Positions 7,953 to 16,988 of a stretch of 64,000 nt of DNA are shown here, in pieces. Source of the stretch: an uncultured Christensenella sp. GTDB taxonomy: Bacteria > Bacillota > Clostridia > Christensenellales > Borkfalkiaceae. Within the stretch, counting starts at the first letter, position 1; each line of letters begins with the position of its first letter. Location: the NCBI GenBank assembly GCA_910579295.1, contig CAJTTC010000002.1, positions 1 to 64,000 of the forward strand, read 5' to 3'. Position numbers and translations under genes: made by a program. Under the pieces are notes generated by a model. It searched no databases. It worked only from the letters and a program-made list of their open reading frames with translations, and had not been told where the DNA came from.

Positions 7953-10264
7953 ATTATTGCATTTTTGAACACGTCTCCGACGCTGTCGACGGGAATAAAA
8001 TGCACGCTCTCTTTAACGATTTCGGGCACGTCCTCCAAGTCCTTAACGTTGTCCTGCGGAATGATTACGTCCTTAACGCCTATGCGGTATGCGGCGAGCG
8101 ATTTCTCTTTCAAGCCGCCTATCGGCAAAACCCTGCCCCGCAAAGTTATCTCACCCGTCATTGCAACGTCGCGGCGGACGGGCTTTTTTGTGAACGCCGA
8201 AAGTATCGCCGTAGCCATCGTTATGCCCGCGCTCGGTCCGTCCTTCGGCGTTGCGCCCTCTGGCACGTGAACGTGAATATCGGTTGTGCCGAACTGCTCG
8301 TCCGTCAGTCCGTAGCTTGCCGCATTGGAGCGGATATAGCTGATTGCGGCGCGGGCGCTCTCCTTCATTACGTCGCCGAGCTTTCCCGTGAGCAGAATAT
8401 CGCCCTTGCCCTGCATTGCCGACACCTCGATTGTAAGCGTAGTACCGCCGACAGCCGTCCAGGCAAGTCCGCAAGCCGCGCCTATCTGATCGCTCTTGGG
8501 CATTTCGTCGCCCGCCTCGTATCTTGCCGAGCCAAGACATTCTGTAACTGTCTGCGGAGTGACCTCGCGCGCAAACTCCTCGCCCTTCGCCTTTTTTACG
8601 GCAAGCTTGCGGCACACGGCGTCAATCTGCCTTTCAAGCGAGCGAACGCCCGCCTCGCGCGTGTAGCCCTCCGATATACTGTCTATCGCGCCGTCCGTAA
8701 AGGTTATTTCGCCCTCTTCAAGCCCGTTAGCCTTAATTTTTTTGGGCACAAGATAGCGCTTTGCAATCTCCCGTTTTTCCTCCTGAGTGTAACCCGAAAG
8801 CCGTATTATTTCCATTCTGTCAAGAAGAGGTTCGGGAATTGTGGACGCGTCGTTCGCCGTCGTTATGAACAGCACCTTGGAAAGGTCGTAAGGCACTTCC
8901 AGATATCTGTCGCGGAAGGTTGAATTTTGCGCGGGGTCTAAGACCTCCAAAAGCGCGCTCGACGGGTCGCCGTGAAAGCTGTCCGAAGAGAGCTTGTCTA
9001 TCTCGTCCAGCAAGAATACGGGATTGACCGAGCCCGCGTTTTTGAGCGCCGTTATAATGCGACCGGGCATTGCGCCGACGTACGTCTTTCTGTGACCGCG
9101 GATTTCCGATTCGTCGCGCACACCGCCCAGACTCATACGCACGAACTTTCTGCCGAGAGCGCGGGCAACCGACGTAGCTATCGAGGTCTTGCCCACGCCG
9201 GGAGGACCTACAAGGCACAAAATGGGCGCGTTCATACCGTCTGTAAGCTTTAACACCGCAAGGTACTCGGTAATTCTCTCCTTAATCTTTTCAAGCCCGT
9301 AGTGGTCCTCGTTGAGTATGGCTTCCGCGTCGGCAAGCTTCTCGGTGTCGGGCGTCGTCTTACTCCATTCAAGCTCCAACAGCCAATCAATATAATTCCG
9401 AGAAACGTTATAGTCGGGCGAAGAGGTCTGCATACGCGATATGCGAGACAGCTCTTTAAGCGCCTTAGCCTCCACCTCTTCGGGCATTCCCTTTGCCTTT
9501 ATACGCTCTTCAAGCTCTTCCTTCTCGTTCTCGTCGTCGCCCAATTCGGTGTGAATAGCTTTGAGCTGCTCCCTTAAATAGAAGTCCTTCTGCCCCTTTT
9601 CTATATTGCGCTTGACGGTCGCCGAGATCTTTTTTTCAAGCTTGGAAATTTCAAGCTCGTCGTTTAAACTGCGGCATAAAATATCGAACTTGGCGGTCAG
9701 GCTGTCGGCTTCGAGAAGCTGTTGCTTTTTTTCGACCGAAAGCTTTATGGTATTCGCCGCCGTATAAACAAACTCTTCCTTATTTAAGCTGTTTTTGAGC
9801 ACGTTGGATATATCTTCGCTGATAAGGCGGTTAGAGGGATTTTCCAATATACTCGTCATCGAATAGCGCGCAGTGCGGAAATACGCCTCGTCGTACGCGG
9901 GATTATCTTCCGTCAGCGGCGCGCTCTCCGCCATTGCGTACATACAGTTATCGTCGAGGCACAGACCGCTTATCTTTACGCGGTATAAGCCCTTGCCCGT
10001 AACGCGGACGCGGTTGCCGGGGAGGTTTGTAACGCGCGATACCTGAAATACCGTGCCCATCTCATAGATATCCGCCTCCGTTATCTGCTCCTTATTTTCA
10101 TCGCGCTGAGCGACGGCGATTAGCAATTTATCCCTGTCGAGCGCGCTCTTGACGGCGGCAAGCGTTATGAGCCTGCCCGCGTCGAACGACGTCGTTACGT
10201 ACGGCAAAGCCACTCTGCCGCGCAAAGCCGCCACGGGAAGAAATCTGTTCACTTCATCTATCAT
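7943..10264 (-). CDS. lon: ATP-dependent protease Lon
   Basis: A 773-residue LonA protease degrading damaged and regulatory proteins. The N-terminal LON substrate domain occupies about residues 1-200, followed by a coiled linker ([20 protein letters not shown]). The AAA+ module has Walker [10 protein letters not shown] (about 350) and Walker [10 protein letters not shown]. The protease domain carries the catalytic Ser in [12 protein letters not shown] and the Lys in [14 protein letters not shown]. Start follows TAAGGA. It lies downstream of clpX after a strong terminator, so it probably has its own promoter. Confidence 0.97.
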   Translation of the reverse strand: MIDEVNRFLPVAALRGRVALPYVTTSFDAGRLITLAAVKSALDRDKLLIAVAQRDENKEQITEADIYEMGTVFQVSRVTNLPGNRVRVTGKGLYRVKISGLCLDDNCMYAMAESAPLTEDNPAYDEAYFRTARYSMTSILENPSNRLISEDISNVLKNSLNKEEFVYTAANTIKLSVEKKQQLLEADSLTAKFDILCRSLNDELEISKLEKKISATVKRNIEKGQKDFYLREQLKAIHTELGDDENEKEELEERIKAKGMPEEVEAKALKELSRISRMQTSSPDYNVSRNYIDWLLELEWSKTTPDTEKLADAEAILNEDHYGLEKIKERITEYLAVLKLTDGMNAPILCLVGPPGVGKTSIATSVARALGRKFVRMSLGGVRDESEIRGHRKTYVGAMPGRIITALKNAGSVNPVFLLDEIDKLSSDSFHGDPSSALLEVLDPAQNSTFRDRYLEVPYDLSKVLFITTANDASTIPEPLLDRMEIIRLSGYTQEEKREIAKRYLVPKKIKANGLEEGEITFTDGAIDSISEGYTREAGVRSLERQIDAVCRKLAVKKAKGEEFAREVTPQTVTECLGSARYEAGDEMPKSDQIGAACGLAWTAVGGTTLTIEVSAMQGKGDILLTGKLGDVMKESARAAISYIRSNAASYGLTDEQFGTTDIHVHVPEGATPKDGPSAGITMATAILSAFTKKPVRRDVAMTGEITLRGRVLPIGGLKEKSLAAYRIGVKDVIIPQDNVKDLEDVPEIVKESVHFIPVDSVGDVFKNAIIGI

Positions 10265-10315
10265 AAAATATATCCTTAAATTCCGTTATGTCTGTCGTAA
10301 TATTTGCTGAAAATT

Positions 10316-10345
10316 GCAAAAAGGGGGAAGCGTGCGCTCCCCCAC
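10316..10345 (-). terminator. Terminator of clpX
   Basis: On the minus strand, GGGGGAGCG and GCTTCCCCC close a hairpin (10323-10343) followed by TTTTTGC. Starts about 14 bases after the clpX stop. Confidence 0.8.
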
Positions 10346-10356
10346 TTTTAAATACA

Positions 10357-11586
10357 TTAAGCACTCTTTTTATACACGATGCGGGGTTCTGCCTTGTCGG
10401 TAATGCACTTTTGCGTGACTATTACCTCCTCGACGTTATTTTCCGACGGTATTTTATACATTACAGAGGTCATAAAGCTCTCTATAATCGTCCTCAATCC
10501 CCTTGCGCCCGTCTTTAAATTTATTGCCGTACGCGCAATTTCCCTTACGGCTTCGTCCTCTACCGTAAGCTTTACGCCGTCGAGCGCCATAAGCTTCTGA
10601 TATTGCTTGATAATAGCGTTGCGGGGTTCGGTTAAGATATTTACGAGCGCCGATTCGTCCAAGGGGTGAAGCGCAACGACAATGGGCACGCGTCCGACAA
10701 ACTCGGGAATTAATCCGAATTTAGTCAAATCCTGCGGTTTAACGTCCGCAAGCGCCTCGTACGTGTCCGTTTCCGCCGTTACGACGTCGCCGCCGAAGCC
10801 CAGGGAAGAGCTGTCCTTTCTAGCCTGCACTATCTTGTCGAGCCCGACGAACGCGCCGCCGCATATGAACAGAATGTTTGTCGTATCTATTCTCAGACAT
10901 TCCTGTTGAGGGTGCTTTCTGCCGCCCTGCGGGGGTACGTTTGATACGGTACTCTCGATTATTTTCAAGAGCGCCTGCTGAACGCCCTCGCCCGAAACGT
11001 CGCGCGTAATCGAAACGTTTTCGCTCTTGCGCGCAATCTTGTCTATCTCGTCGATATAGATGATGCCGCGCTCTGCCTTTTCAATGTTGTAGTCGGCGTT
11101 CTGAATGAGCTTTAACAGAATGTTTTCGACGTCCTCGCCGACGTAGCCCGCCTCGGTCAAGGTCGTGGCGTCGGTTGTGGCGAACGGCACGTTGAGTATT
11201 TTTGCAAGCGTGCGCGCGAGCAAGGTTTTACCGCTGCCCGTCGGGCCTAACAGCAAAATATTGCTCTTCTCTATTTCCACGTCGTCAAGCTCGTCGCCGT
11301 GCGTAAGCTTGTTGTTTATGCGCTTGTAATGGTTGTATACCGCAACCGAAAGCACCTTTTTAGCCTCGTCCTGTCCGACGATATATTTATCGAGTTCGTC
11401 CTTTATTTCGGATGGCTTTTTAAGGGGAACGGGCTCTGCGGTTTCTTCAACCGCGTCCCTTATCATATCTCTGCAAATTTCTACACATTCGTCGCAGATG
11501 AACGAATCGTTCTGCCCCGCGATAAGTCTTTTAACCAAATCTTCGGGTTTTCCGCAGAACGAACAGAATTTTTGTCCGCTTTTCAT
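10357..11586 (-). CDS. clpX: Clp protease ATP-binding subunit ClpX
   Basis: A 409-residue AAA+ unfoldase delivering substrates to ClpP. The N-terminal zinc-binding domain shows CSFCGK and CDEC (four Cys). The AAA+ module has Walker A GPTGSGKT (about residue 112), Walker [10 protein letters not shown], and sensor segments; the IGF-type ClpP-binding loop is seen as LGFGG. The start is the ATG with GGGAG five bases upstream; a TTG four codons earlier is less likely. Follows clpP on the same strand. Confidence 0.97.
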   Translation of the reverse strand: MKSGQKFCSFCGKPEDLVKRLIAGQNDSFICDECVEICRDMIRDAVEETAEPVPLKKPSEIKDELDKYIVGQDEAKKVLSVAVYNHYKRINNKLTHGDELDDVEIEKSNILLLGPTGSGKTLLARTLAKILNVPFATTDATTLTEAGYVGEDVENILLKLIQNADYNIEKAERGIIYIDEIDKIARKSENVSITRDVSGEGVQQALLKIIESTVSNVPPQGGRKHPQQECLRIDTTNILFICGGAFVGLDKIVQARKDSSSLGFGGDVVTAETDTYEALADVKPQDLTKFGLIPEFVGRVPIVVALHPLDESALVNILTEPRNAIIKQYQKLMALDGVKLTVEDEAVREIARTAINLKTGARGLRTIIESFMTSVMYKIPSENNVEEVIVTQKCITDKAEPRIVYKKSA

Positions 11587-11688
11587 TAATACTCCCAAAC
11601 GGCTTAAAGCCGCTATGTGCCTTTATTTGCGCCGCCGTTTAAGCCGCGGCACAGCACGCTGTTTAATTATTGACCGTATTTTAAAAAT

Positions 11689-12285
11689 TTATCTCTTAAA
11701 GAAAACTTTATCTATAAGCCCGTAATTTACGGCGTCCTCGGCGGAGAGGTAATTATCTCTGTCCGTATCGCGCTCTATCTGCTCTAAGGGCTTGCCGCTG
11801 TTCTGCGCAAGTATGGTGTTGAGCTTTTTCTTAGTGCGCAGGATATGCTCCGCAGCAATCTTGATATCGCTCGCCTGACCCTGCGCGCCGCCGAGAGGCT
11901 GATGAATCATAATCTCGCTGTTGGGAAGAGCAAACCTCTTGCCCTTTGCGCCGCTCGATAAAATGAACGCGCCCATAGAAGCCGCCATACCTATACATAT
12001 AGTCGATACGTCGCACTTAATGTAGTTCATCGTATCGTAGATTGCAAGTCCCGCGGAAACAGAGCCGCCGGGGCTGTTTATATAGAGGTTGATATCCTTG
12101 TTGGGGTCTTTTGCTTCCAGATAGATGAGCTGAGCGACTACGGTGTTTGCAACCGCGTCGTCAATCTCGCCGCTAAGGAAAATTATTCTGTCCTCCAAGA
12201 GGCGCGAGTAAATGTCGTAGGAACGCTCACCGCGTGAAGTCTGCTCCACAATATAGGGAATGAGCGCATTTTTTTCGTTAATCAT
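11689..12285 (-). CDS. clpP: ATP-dependent Clp protease proteolytic subunit ClpP
   Basis: A 198-residue serine protease subunit forming the barrel used by ClpX. The catalytic Ser is in GMAASMGAF, the His in [11 protein letters not shown], and the Asp in the [10 protein letters not shown] region. Oxyanion-side NSPGGSV is also seen. Strong ribosome-binding site GAGGAGG. Lies between tig and clpX, the standard Firmicutes order. Confidence 0.97.
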   Translation of the reverse strand: MINEKNALIPYIVEQTSRGERSYDIYSRLLEDRIIFLSGEIDDAVANTVVAQLIYLEAKDPNKDINLYINSPGGSVSAGLAIYDTMNYIKCDVSTICIGMAASMGAFILSSGAKGKRFALPNSEIMIHQPLGGAQGQASDIKIAAEHILRTKKKLNTILAQNSGKPLEQIERDTDRDNYLSAEDAVNYGLIDKVFFKR

Positions 12286-12352
12286 AAGTGTCTTTCCTCC
12301 TCTTTCAATTAATAGATATTTTATTCCGCATTAATAAACTTTAAAAAGACAA

Positions 12353-12388
12353 TAGCGGCGGCAAACCGCAAAGGAAGAACCGCCGCTA
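12353..12388 (-). terminator. Terminator of tig
   Basis: AGCGGCGG and CCGCCGCT (12354-12387) form an 8-bp GC stem with an 18-base loop. On the minus strand it is followed by ATTGTCTTTTT, just past the tig stop. Confidence 0.65.
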
Positions 12389-12418
12389 ACTGAGCCTGTT
12401 TTTATCCGACCGCCTTAT

Positions 12419-13711
12419 TTAGGCAACAAGGTTGTTGTTAGCCGCAAGGAAGTCGAACAGCTTTGTTATAACGATGTCGTTTGCAATGTAATTGAGGCGC
12501 GTTGCGTCGAGCGTCTTTTTGTAATCTTCGACCGTCTTTTCAACGGATTCAGCCTGCTTTGCAATCTCTGCGTCGATTTCCTCCTGCGTGGCGGTAATCT
12601 TCTCTTCCTTTACAATCTTCTCTATGACGAGCTGAGAGAGCACGCGCGATTTTGCCTGCTCGGTAAACTGCGCCCTGAACTGCTCCATAGTCTGTCCCAT
12701 ATACTCTATATAATCTTTGAGCTGTAAGCCCTGATACTGCAATCTTGCCGCAAAGTTGTTTACTATGCCGTCGATTTCGCCGTCTATCATAGCCTGGGGT
12801 ATTTCGCACTCGCAGGTTGCGCAGATAGCTTCTACAATGCTGTTCTCCGTCTGATCGCGCCCGTCGTTCTTCGCCTTTGTTTCAAGACGGTTCTTTACCT
12901 TCTCGGTATAGTCGGCAACCGTCTCGCAGCCCGCGTGCTTCTTTACGTACTCGTCGGTGAGCTCGGGAAGCTCCTTGCCCTTTATCGCGTGGAGCTTGAT
13001 GTGGAACACGGCGTCCTTACCCTTTAAATTGTCCGCCTGATAATCCTCGGGGAACTTGACGGTTATATCCCTCTCGTCGCCGATATTCATACCGACAACC
13101 TGCTCTTCAAAACCGGGGATAAACGAGCCGCTGCCCAATTCGAGGTCGTAATGCTCCATAGAGCCGCCCGCGAAGAGCTCGCCGTCGACAGTGCCCGAAA
13201 AGTCGATATTGACGGTGTCGCCGTTTATGCAAGCTCTGTCCTTTACTTCGACCGTCTTAGCCTCTCTCAGAAGAATTTTGTCAACCTCTGTCTTTATTTC
13301 CTCTTCGGTCACATTATATTCAAACTTCTTGATTTCTAAACCTTTATAGCTGCCTATTTTTACGTCGGGCTTAACGGGAACGATAGCCGTCATAACGACC
13401 TTGTTCTCTTCGAGCTCGTCAATCGAAAGCTCGGGCGCGCCGACTGCGGTGAAGCTGTCCTTCTCCTTATCGATAATTACGGGATAAAATTCGGTATAGA
13501 GTACGCTGAACGCCTCGTCGAAGAAAACCGACTTGCCGTAATAATTTTCGATTACGGGCTTGGGGCACTTGCCCTTTCTGAAACCGGGCACGGCGTACTT
13601 GCCGCGCGTTCTTACGTACGCCTTATCTATGGCGCTCTTCCATTCTTCGCCGTTAAACGTGATGACAACCTTTACGGTGCTTTTTTCGGCTGCATTAAAA
13701 GTGTAATTCAT
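12419..13711 (-). CDS. tig: Trigger factor, ribosome-associated chaperone/PPIase
   Basis: A 430-residue trigger factor. The N-terminal ribosome-binding domain contains VPGFRKGKCPKPVIENYYG (canonical GFRxGKxP). The FKBP-type domain covers about residues 150-245 (GDTVNIDFSGTVDGELFAGG and FPEDYQADNLKGKDAVFHI). The helical C-terminal chaperone domain follows. Start preceded by CAGGAG. It heads the tig-clpP-clpX series. Confidence 0.96.
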   Translation of the reverse strand: MNYTFNAAEKSTVKVVITFNGEEWKSAIDKAYVRTRGKYAVPGFRKGKCPKPVIENYYGKSVFFDEAFSVLYTEFYPVIIDKEKDSFTAVGAPELSIDELEENKVVMTAIVPVKPDVKIGSYKGLEIKKFEYNVTEEEIKTEVDKILLREAKTVEVKDRACINGDTVNIDFSGTVDGELFAGGSMEHYDLELGSGSFIPGFEEQVVGMNIGDERDITVKFPEDYQADNLKGKDAVFHIKLHAIKGKELPELTDEYVKKHAGCETVADYTEKVKNRLETKAKNDGRDQTENSIVEAICATCECEIPQAMIDGEIDGIVNNFAARLQYQGLQLKDYIEYMGQTMEQFRAQFTEQAKSRVLSQLVIEKIVKEEKITATQEEIDAEIAKQAESVEKTVEDYKKTLDATRLNYIANDIVITKLFDFLAANNNLVA

Positions 13712-13808
13712 TTAAGTTCTCCTGATTGAAATACCAAATTATTTTATACGTACAGTATTCTAACATAAATCTTTTATTTTGAAAAGCGTTTTTTACAACA
13801 CTATACAA

Positions 13809-13837
13809 TTTACTTTTTATTTTTTTTGGGATATAAT
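13809..13837 (+). promoter_or_regulatory. Promoter of rqcH
   Basis: TTTACT (13809-13814), 17 bases, TATAAT (13832-13837). The start codon lies about 24 bases after the predicted start of transcription, with a normal AAAGGA ribosome-binding site. Confidence 0.6.
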
Positions 13838-13867
13838 GTTATTATTCCGAGATTAAAGGACGCTGTT

Positions 13868-15547
13868 ATGCCGCAGGACGCTTTTACCCTACGCTACGTA
13901 GTCGGAGAGCTTAACGACTTATTTACGGGCGGAAAAATTTCCAGAATAAATCAGCCCGAAAAAGATTTGCTCTCCCTTTTAATATACACTCATAAAGGCA
14001 CGGTTAAACTCGATATCGATCTTTCCGCAAAATATTGCCGCATAAGCGCGGGCGAAAGCTTCGATACGCCCAATCCCAAGGTCGCGCCCAATTTCTGTAT
14101 GCTGCTCAGAAAACACCTGCAAAACGCCGAAATCACCGCCGTTAAACAGGCGGGGTTCGAAAGGGTCGCCTACTTCGGTTTCAAATGCTTTTCGGAATTC
14201 GAAATCACCGAGATGTGCCTCTACCTTGAAATAATGGGCAAGTACTCCAACGCCGTTCTGGTAAAGGACGGAGTTATCGTGGGCGCGCTTAAAACGGCTT
14301 CGCTTGAAACGGGCGCGCGGCGCGTGACGCTGAGCGGTGCAAAATACCAACTGCCCGAGAAGCAGGGCAAAGCCGACCCCACCGATTTGGCTGCGCTCGG
14401 CGAGGCGTTTGAAAACAAACGGGGAGACGCGGTAAAATTTATTGCCGACAACGTTGCGGGCATAGCCTATACTACCGCGTGCGACGTCGTCGATACGTAC
14501 GGCGAAAACGTTACCGCCGAACAGCTCTACAACTACGTAAACGACGTAAATTACACGCCGTGCGTCGTATATTGCGACGGTGAGCCAGCCGACTTTAAGG
14601 CAAGGCTATGCGCGGGGGCGAGGCGCTACGGCGCGCTGTTGGAGGCGCAGTCGGCATTTTACACCCACGCCGTGCAGAAGAAGCGGTTCGCCGACAAAAA
14701 GCGGCGGCTGATATCCGCGGTAAACTCGGCTGAAAAGAAGGTTGAAAAGCGGCTTGCGCAAACCTACGACAAGCTGTCCGAATGCGACAAATCGGAGGAC
14801 GTAAGAATACGCGGAGAGCTGATTACCGCCAACATATACGCCGTCGAACGGGGTATGACGAAGCTCGAAGCCGTAAATTACTACGACCCGAACGGAAGCA
14901 AAATAACCGTTGATTTAGACCCGCGGCTTACCCCTTCGCAGAACGCCCAGAGATACTATAAAAAGTACTCCAAGCTCAAACGTACGGCGCAGGTTCTCGG
15001 CGGACAAAAGGACGAGAGCGAGCGGCGGCTTGCCTACCTTAAAAGCATAACGGCGAACATAAACCTTGCCGAGGATATGCACGATTTGACTGAAACCGAG
15101 GAAGAGCTGATTTCCATTTCACTGCTCCCCGCGCCCGACAAAGCCAAGGGCAGAAAAAACAAAAAGGACAACCCCGAAAGCCCCTACCGCAGATACGAAC
15201 GCGACGGGTTTACGGTAATTTGCGGGCGCAACAACGCTCAGAACGACAGGTTGACAAAGGGACTTTCAGCCAACGATACGTGGCTGCACACAAAGACCTT
15301 CCACTCCTCGCACGTTGCAGTGCTTTGCAACGGCGGACGGGCGACGGACGGGATTATAAAGTACGCGGCGGAGATTTGCGCATACTACTCCGACGCGCGC
15401 GGGAAAGACAAGGTTGCCGTAGATTACGCGCTTAAAAGATACGTCAGAAAGCCCAACGGAGCAAATCTTGGGTTCGTAGTATACACGGATTTTAAAACTA
15501 TCTTAGTTGCGCCGAACGCGCACACGGAGGACAGACGAGATGAGTAA
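13868..15547 (+). CDS. rqcH: Rqc2 homolog RqcH (NFACT family)
   Basis: A 559-residue NFACT protein. RqcH binds stalled 50S-peptidyl-tRNA complexes and directs C-terminal alanine tailing in Firmicutes ribosome quality control. The N-terminal NFACT-N domain begins MPQDAFTLRYVVGEL; a coiled coil spans about residues 265-420 (KKRLISAVNSAEKKVEKRL); the C-terminal NFACT-R domain contains GFTVICGRNNAQND and DTWLHTKTFHSSHV. The start is the ATG after AAAGGA; an in-frame TTG 42 bases earlier falls on the -10 box and is rejected. The older name is fibronectin-binding protein FbpA. Overlaps the next gene by 8 bases. Confidence 0.93.
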   Translation: MPQDAFTLRYVVGELNDLFTGGKISRINQPEKDLLSLLIYTHKGTVKLDIDLSAKYCRISAGESFDTPNPKVAPNFCMLLRKHLQNAEITAVKQAGFERVAYFGFKCFSEFEITEMCLYLEIMGKYSNAVLVKDGVIVGALKTASLETGARRVTLSGAKYQLPEKQGKADPTDLAALGEAFENKRGDAVKFIADNVAGIAYTTACDVVDTYGENVTAEQLYNYVNDVNYTPCVVYCDGEPADFKARLCAGARRYGALLEAQSAFYTHAVQKKRFADKKRRLISAVNSAEKKVEKRLAQTYDKLSECDKSEDVRIRGELITANIYAVERGMTKLEAVNYYDPNGSKITVDLDPRLTPSQNAQRYYKKYSKLKRTAQVLGGQKDESERRLAYLKSITANINLAEDMHDLTETEEELISISLLPAPDKAKGRKNKKDNPESPYRRYERDGFTVICGRNNAQNDRLTKGLSANDTWLHTKTFHSSHVAVLCNGGRATDGIIKYAAEICAYYSDARGKDKVAVDYALKRYVRKPNGANLGFVVYTDFKTILVAPNAHTEDRRDE

Positions 15548-15872
15548 AAAAGAAAACAACAACACCGAGCAACAGCCCGAAAACACCGAGGAACAGAGCA
15601 AAAAGAGCTACGTTTTTATGTATATCGCAATCGGTTGCTTTGCGGTCGGGTGCATACTCTTAGCCCTGTCGTTCGTAATCCGCGGCGCGGGCGTGCACTT
15701 CCTGATTGCAAGTATGATTTCGGAGCTTGCCGCCGTTTCGTTTATTAACGCTCAGAAAAAACGCGTCAACACAAAAGCCTGCCTGCTTATTTCTATACTC
15801 AGCTATTTAGTAATGGCGGCGGCGCTCATCATTTTTATCGTGGGTATCGGCGTGGGAAGCTCGGCAAAATAG
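15540..15872 (+). CDS. Small membrane protein, three predicted helices
   Basis: A 110-residue protein of unknown family. A charged, Asn/Glu-rich N-terminus (about 1-22) precedes predicted membrane segments at about 23-45 (YVFMYIAIGCFAVGCILLAL), 50-66 and 80-105. Start chosen at the ATG 9 bases after GGAGG. It overlaps rqcH by 8 bases, so it is probably translated with it and may act near the membrane alongside ribosome quality control, though that is only positional inference. Confidence 0.7.
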   Translation: MSKKENNNTEQQPENTEEQSKKSYVFMYIAIGCFAVGCILLALSFVIRGAGVHFLIASMISELAAVSFINAQKKRVNTKACLLISILSYLVMAAALIIFIVGIGVGSSAK

Positions 15873-15920
15873 CTTAAAACGGAATAAAAGTGCTTATTTT
15901 GCGCCATTATTAATTGTAAT

Positions 15921-16307
15921 ATGGAAGAAATCTGCACAAAACTTTCCGCACTTTTAACCAAGGACGGGTCGAGGGGCTACGGCATATATTACGAGGAAGA
16001 GCTGTTAGACGCTTTGCCCGACGATATGCGCAACAGGGAAACGCTTGAAGCCGCGCTGAAAAATTTACAGAACGGAGCGTACATCGACGTCAAGTATGCG
16101 CGCGGCGACGCCTTTTGCATTGCCTCGGTCAAGAAATACAAGCCGCCTGAAAAGACTGTAACCGAGGAAGCCGCACTCCCCTTTAACGACGGCGAAGCAA
16201 ACGAGCTGACAGTGTCGAAAAAGATTTACGCAGCGGTCGCCATCTGCGCCTTTGCGGGCGGAGCGTTGGGCGGTTGCGTAGCCGCTATTCTGGGGGCGGT
16301 GCTGTAA
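15921..16307 (+). CDS. Hypothetical protein: winged-helix-like domain plus C-terminal membrane anchor
   Basis: A 128-residue protein not recognised as a named family. The first 80 residues look like a small winged-helix module (helices, then a hairpin around NGAYIDVKYARGDAFCIASV). A variable linker follows, then one hydrophobic C-terminal segment (KIYAAVAICAFAGGALGGCV). The next gene has the same plan, so the two are probably diverged paralogs. Begins 48 bases after the upstream gene and ends 1 base before the next start. No ribosome-binding site is obvious. Confidence 0.6.
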   Translation: MEEICTKLSALLTKDGSRGYGIYYEEELLDALPDDMRNRETLEAALKNLQNGAYIDVKYARGDAFCIASVKKYKPPEKTVTEEAALPFNDGEANELTVSKKIYAAVAICAFAGGALGGCVAAILGAVL

Positions 16308-16308
16308 T

Positions 16309-16671
16309 ATGCTGAACAGATACGAAAACGACGTTATGCGCGCGGTGTACTGCCTGTGCGACGGTACGGACGGCTGTCTTATCTCCCCTTTGGATATTAT
16401 GAGCATACTTCCCGCGGGCAGAAGATACAGTATGCAGCGGGTGGACGACGCGCTGAACGCGTTAAAAACGGACGGCTATCTTGACATAATTTCTTCCGAG
16501 CGCAAGGGCGAAAAGATGTACGTAATTTCGCTTAAAGAGAGCGGGCTTGCGTTTAAACGCCAACAGCGGCAACGGCGGCAGGATTTGCTGTATAAAATTT
16601 TTCTCGCTTTGATAGGCGCTGTCGCCACGTTTGTATTCGGCTTGATTTTAAAGGCGATTTTCGGCGGCTGA
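16309..16671 (+). CDS. Hypothetical protein: winged-helix-like domain plus C-terminal membrane anchor (paralog)
   Basis: A 120-residue protein with the same architecture as its upstream neighbour. Residues about 1-80 resemble a winged helix (SMQRVDDALNALKTDGYLDI, then a hairpin EKMYVISLKESG, typical of a wing). A basic stretch (KRQQRQRRQ) and a C-terminal hydrophobic helix (IFLALIGAVATFVFGLIL) follow, consistent with tail anchoring. A DNA-binding or protein-binding role at the membrane is possible but unproven. Confidence 0.65.
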   Translation: MLNRYENDVMRAVYCLCDGTDGCLISPLDIMSILPAGRRYSMQRVDDALNALKTDGYLDIISSERKGEKMYVISLKESGLAFKRQQRQRRQDLLYKIFLALIGAVATFVFGLILKAIFGG

Positions 16672-16675
16672 AAGA

Positions 16676-16711
16676 CAATTGCCCCCTATATATGCCTTAA
16701 TTAATCTAATT
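16676..16711. repeat. Dispersed CAATTGCCCCC motif, copy 2
   Basis: CAATTGCCCCCTATATATGC followed by an AT-rich tail. Aligned with the copy at 45415-45450, roughly three quarters of about 40 positions match. Both lie directly after the stop codon of a plus-strand gene. Confidence 0.45.
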
Positions 16712-16747
16712 AACAGCCTCCGCGCATTTTTGCGCGGAGGCTGTTTG
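16711..16747 (+). terminator. Terminator of the rqcH operon
   Basis: AACAGCCTCCGCGCA and TGCGCGGAGGCTGTT pair over 15 bases with a short T-rich loop. The following T tract is short, but the stem is very strong and lies 40 bases after the last stop. Confidence 0.75.
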
Positions 16748-16752
16748 ATATA

Positions 16753-16938
16753 AAGAAAAAAGTCCCCTTACGAGGACTTATTCATTAAATTTACGCTTTT
16801 TGTTCGGTTTTAAAACCTAAGACAGGACTTGGATAGCGATAACCGTTTAGCATCTCCACGCATAACTTCCCTGACCAAACTATGCGCTTCACAGATAGCA
16901 CGGCGAACATTGCCACCGCACCAAGGTTTTACCTTGTA
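16753..16938 (-). ncRNA. Structured small RNA, candidate 6S RNA
   Basis: The minus strand carries a promoter, about 186 bases without an ORF, and a terminator: AAGTCCTC and GGGGACTT with a run of T (16753-16779). The RNA can fold as a long rod. Closing stem: AAG-ACA-GG and CTTGG near the 5' end with CCAAG and CCTGTCTT. Then an open bubble, an upper stem CCGT-GC-ATCT with AGAT-GC-ACGG, and an apical stem CGCATA/TATGCG. A rod with a large central bubble, this length and this promoter are typical of bacterial 6S RNA, which mimics open promoters to bind RNA polymerase. The identity was not checked against a covariance model. An SRP RNA was considered, but its apical motif is not present. Confidence 0.5.
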
Positions 16939-16943
16939 CTTAT

Positions 16944-16971
16944 ATTATACACTGAAATTAGAGAAATGCAA
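16944..16971 (-). promoter_or_regulatory. Promoter of the candidate 6S RNA
   Basis: On the minus strand TTGCAT (16966-16971), 16 bases, TATAAT (16944-16949). No coding frame follows, so it is assigned to the small RNA. Confidence 0.65.
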
Positions 16972-16988
16972 CACTTTTTTAAATTATT

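Noticed and set aside
13826-13867. Extended N-terminus of RqcH from an upstream TTG
   Set aside because: This start lies on the -10 box; the ATG at 13868 has a ribosome-binding site and matches the family N-terminus.
16753-16938. SRP RNA (ffs)
   Set aside because: A GGTCAGG stretch is present in the apical loop, but the conserved SRP domain IV internal loop with AGCAGC is absent.
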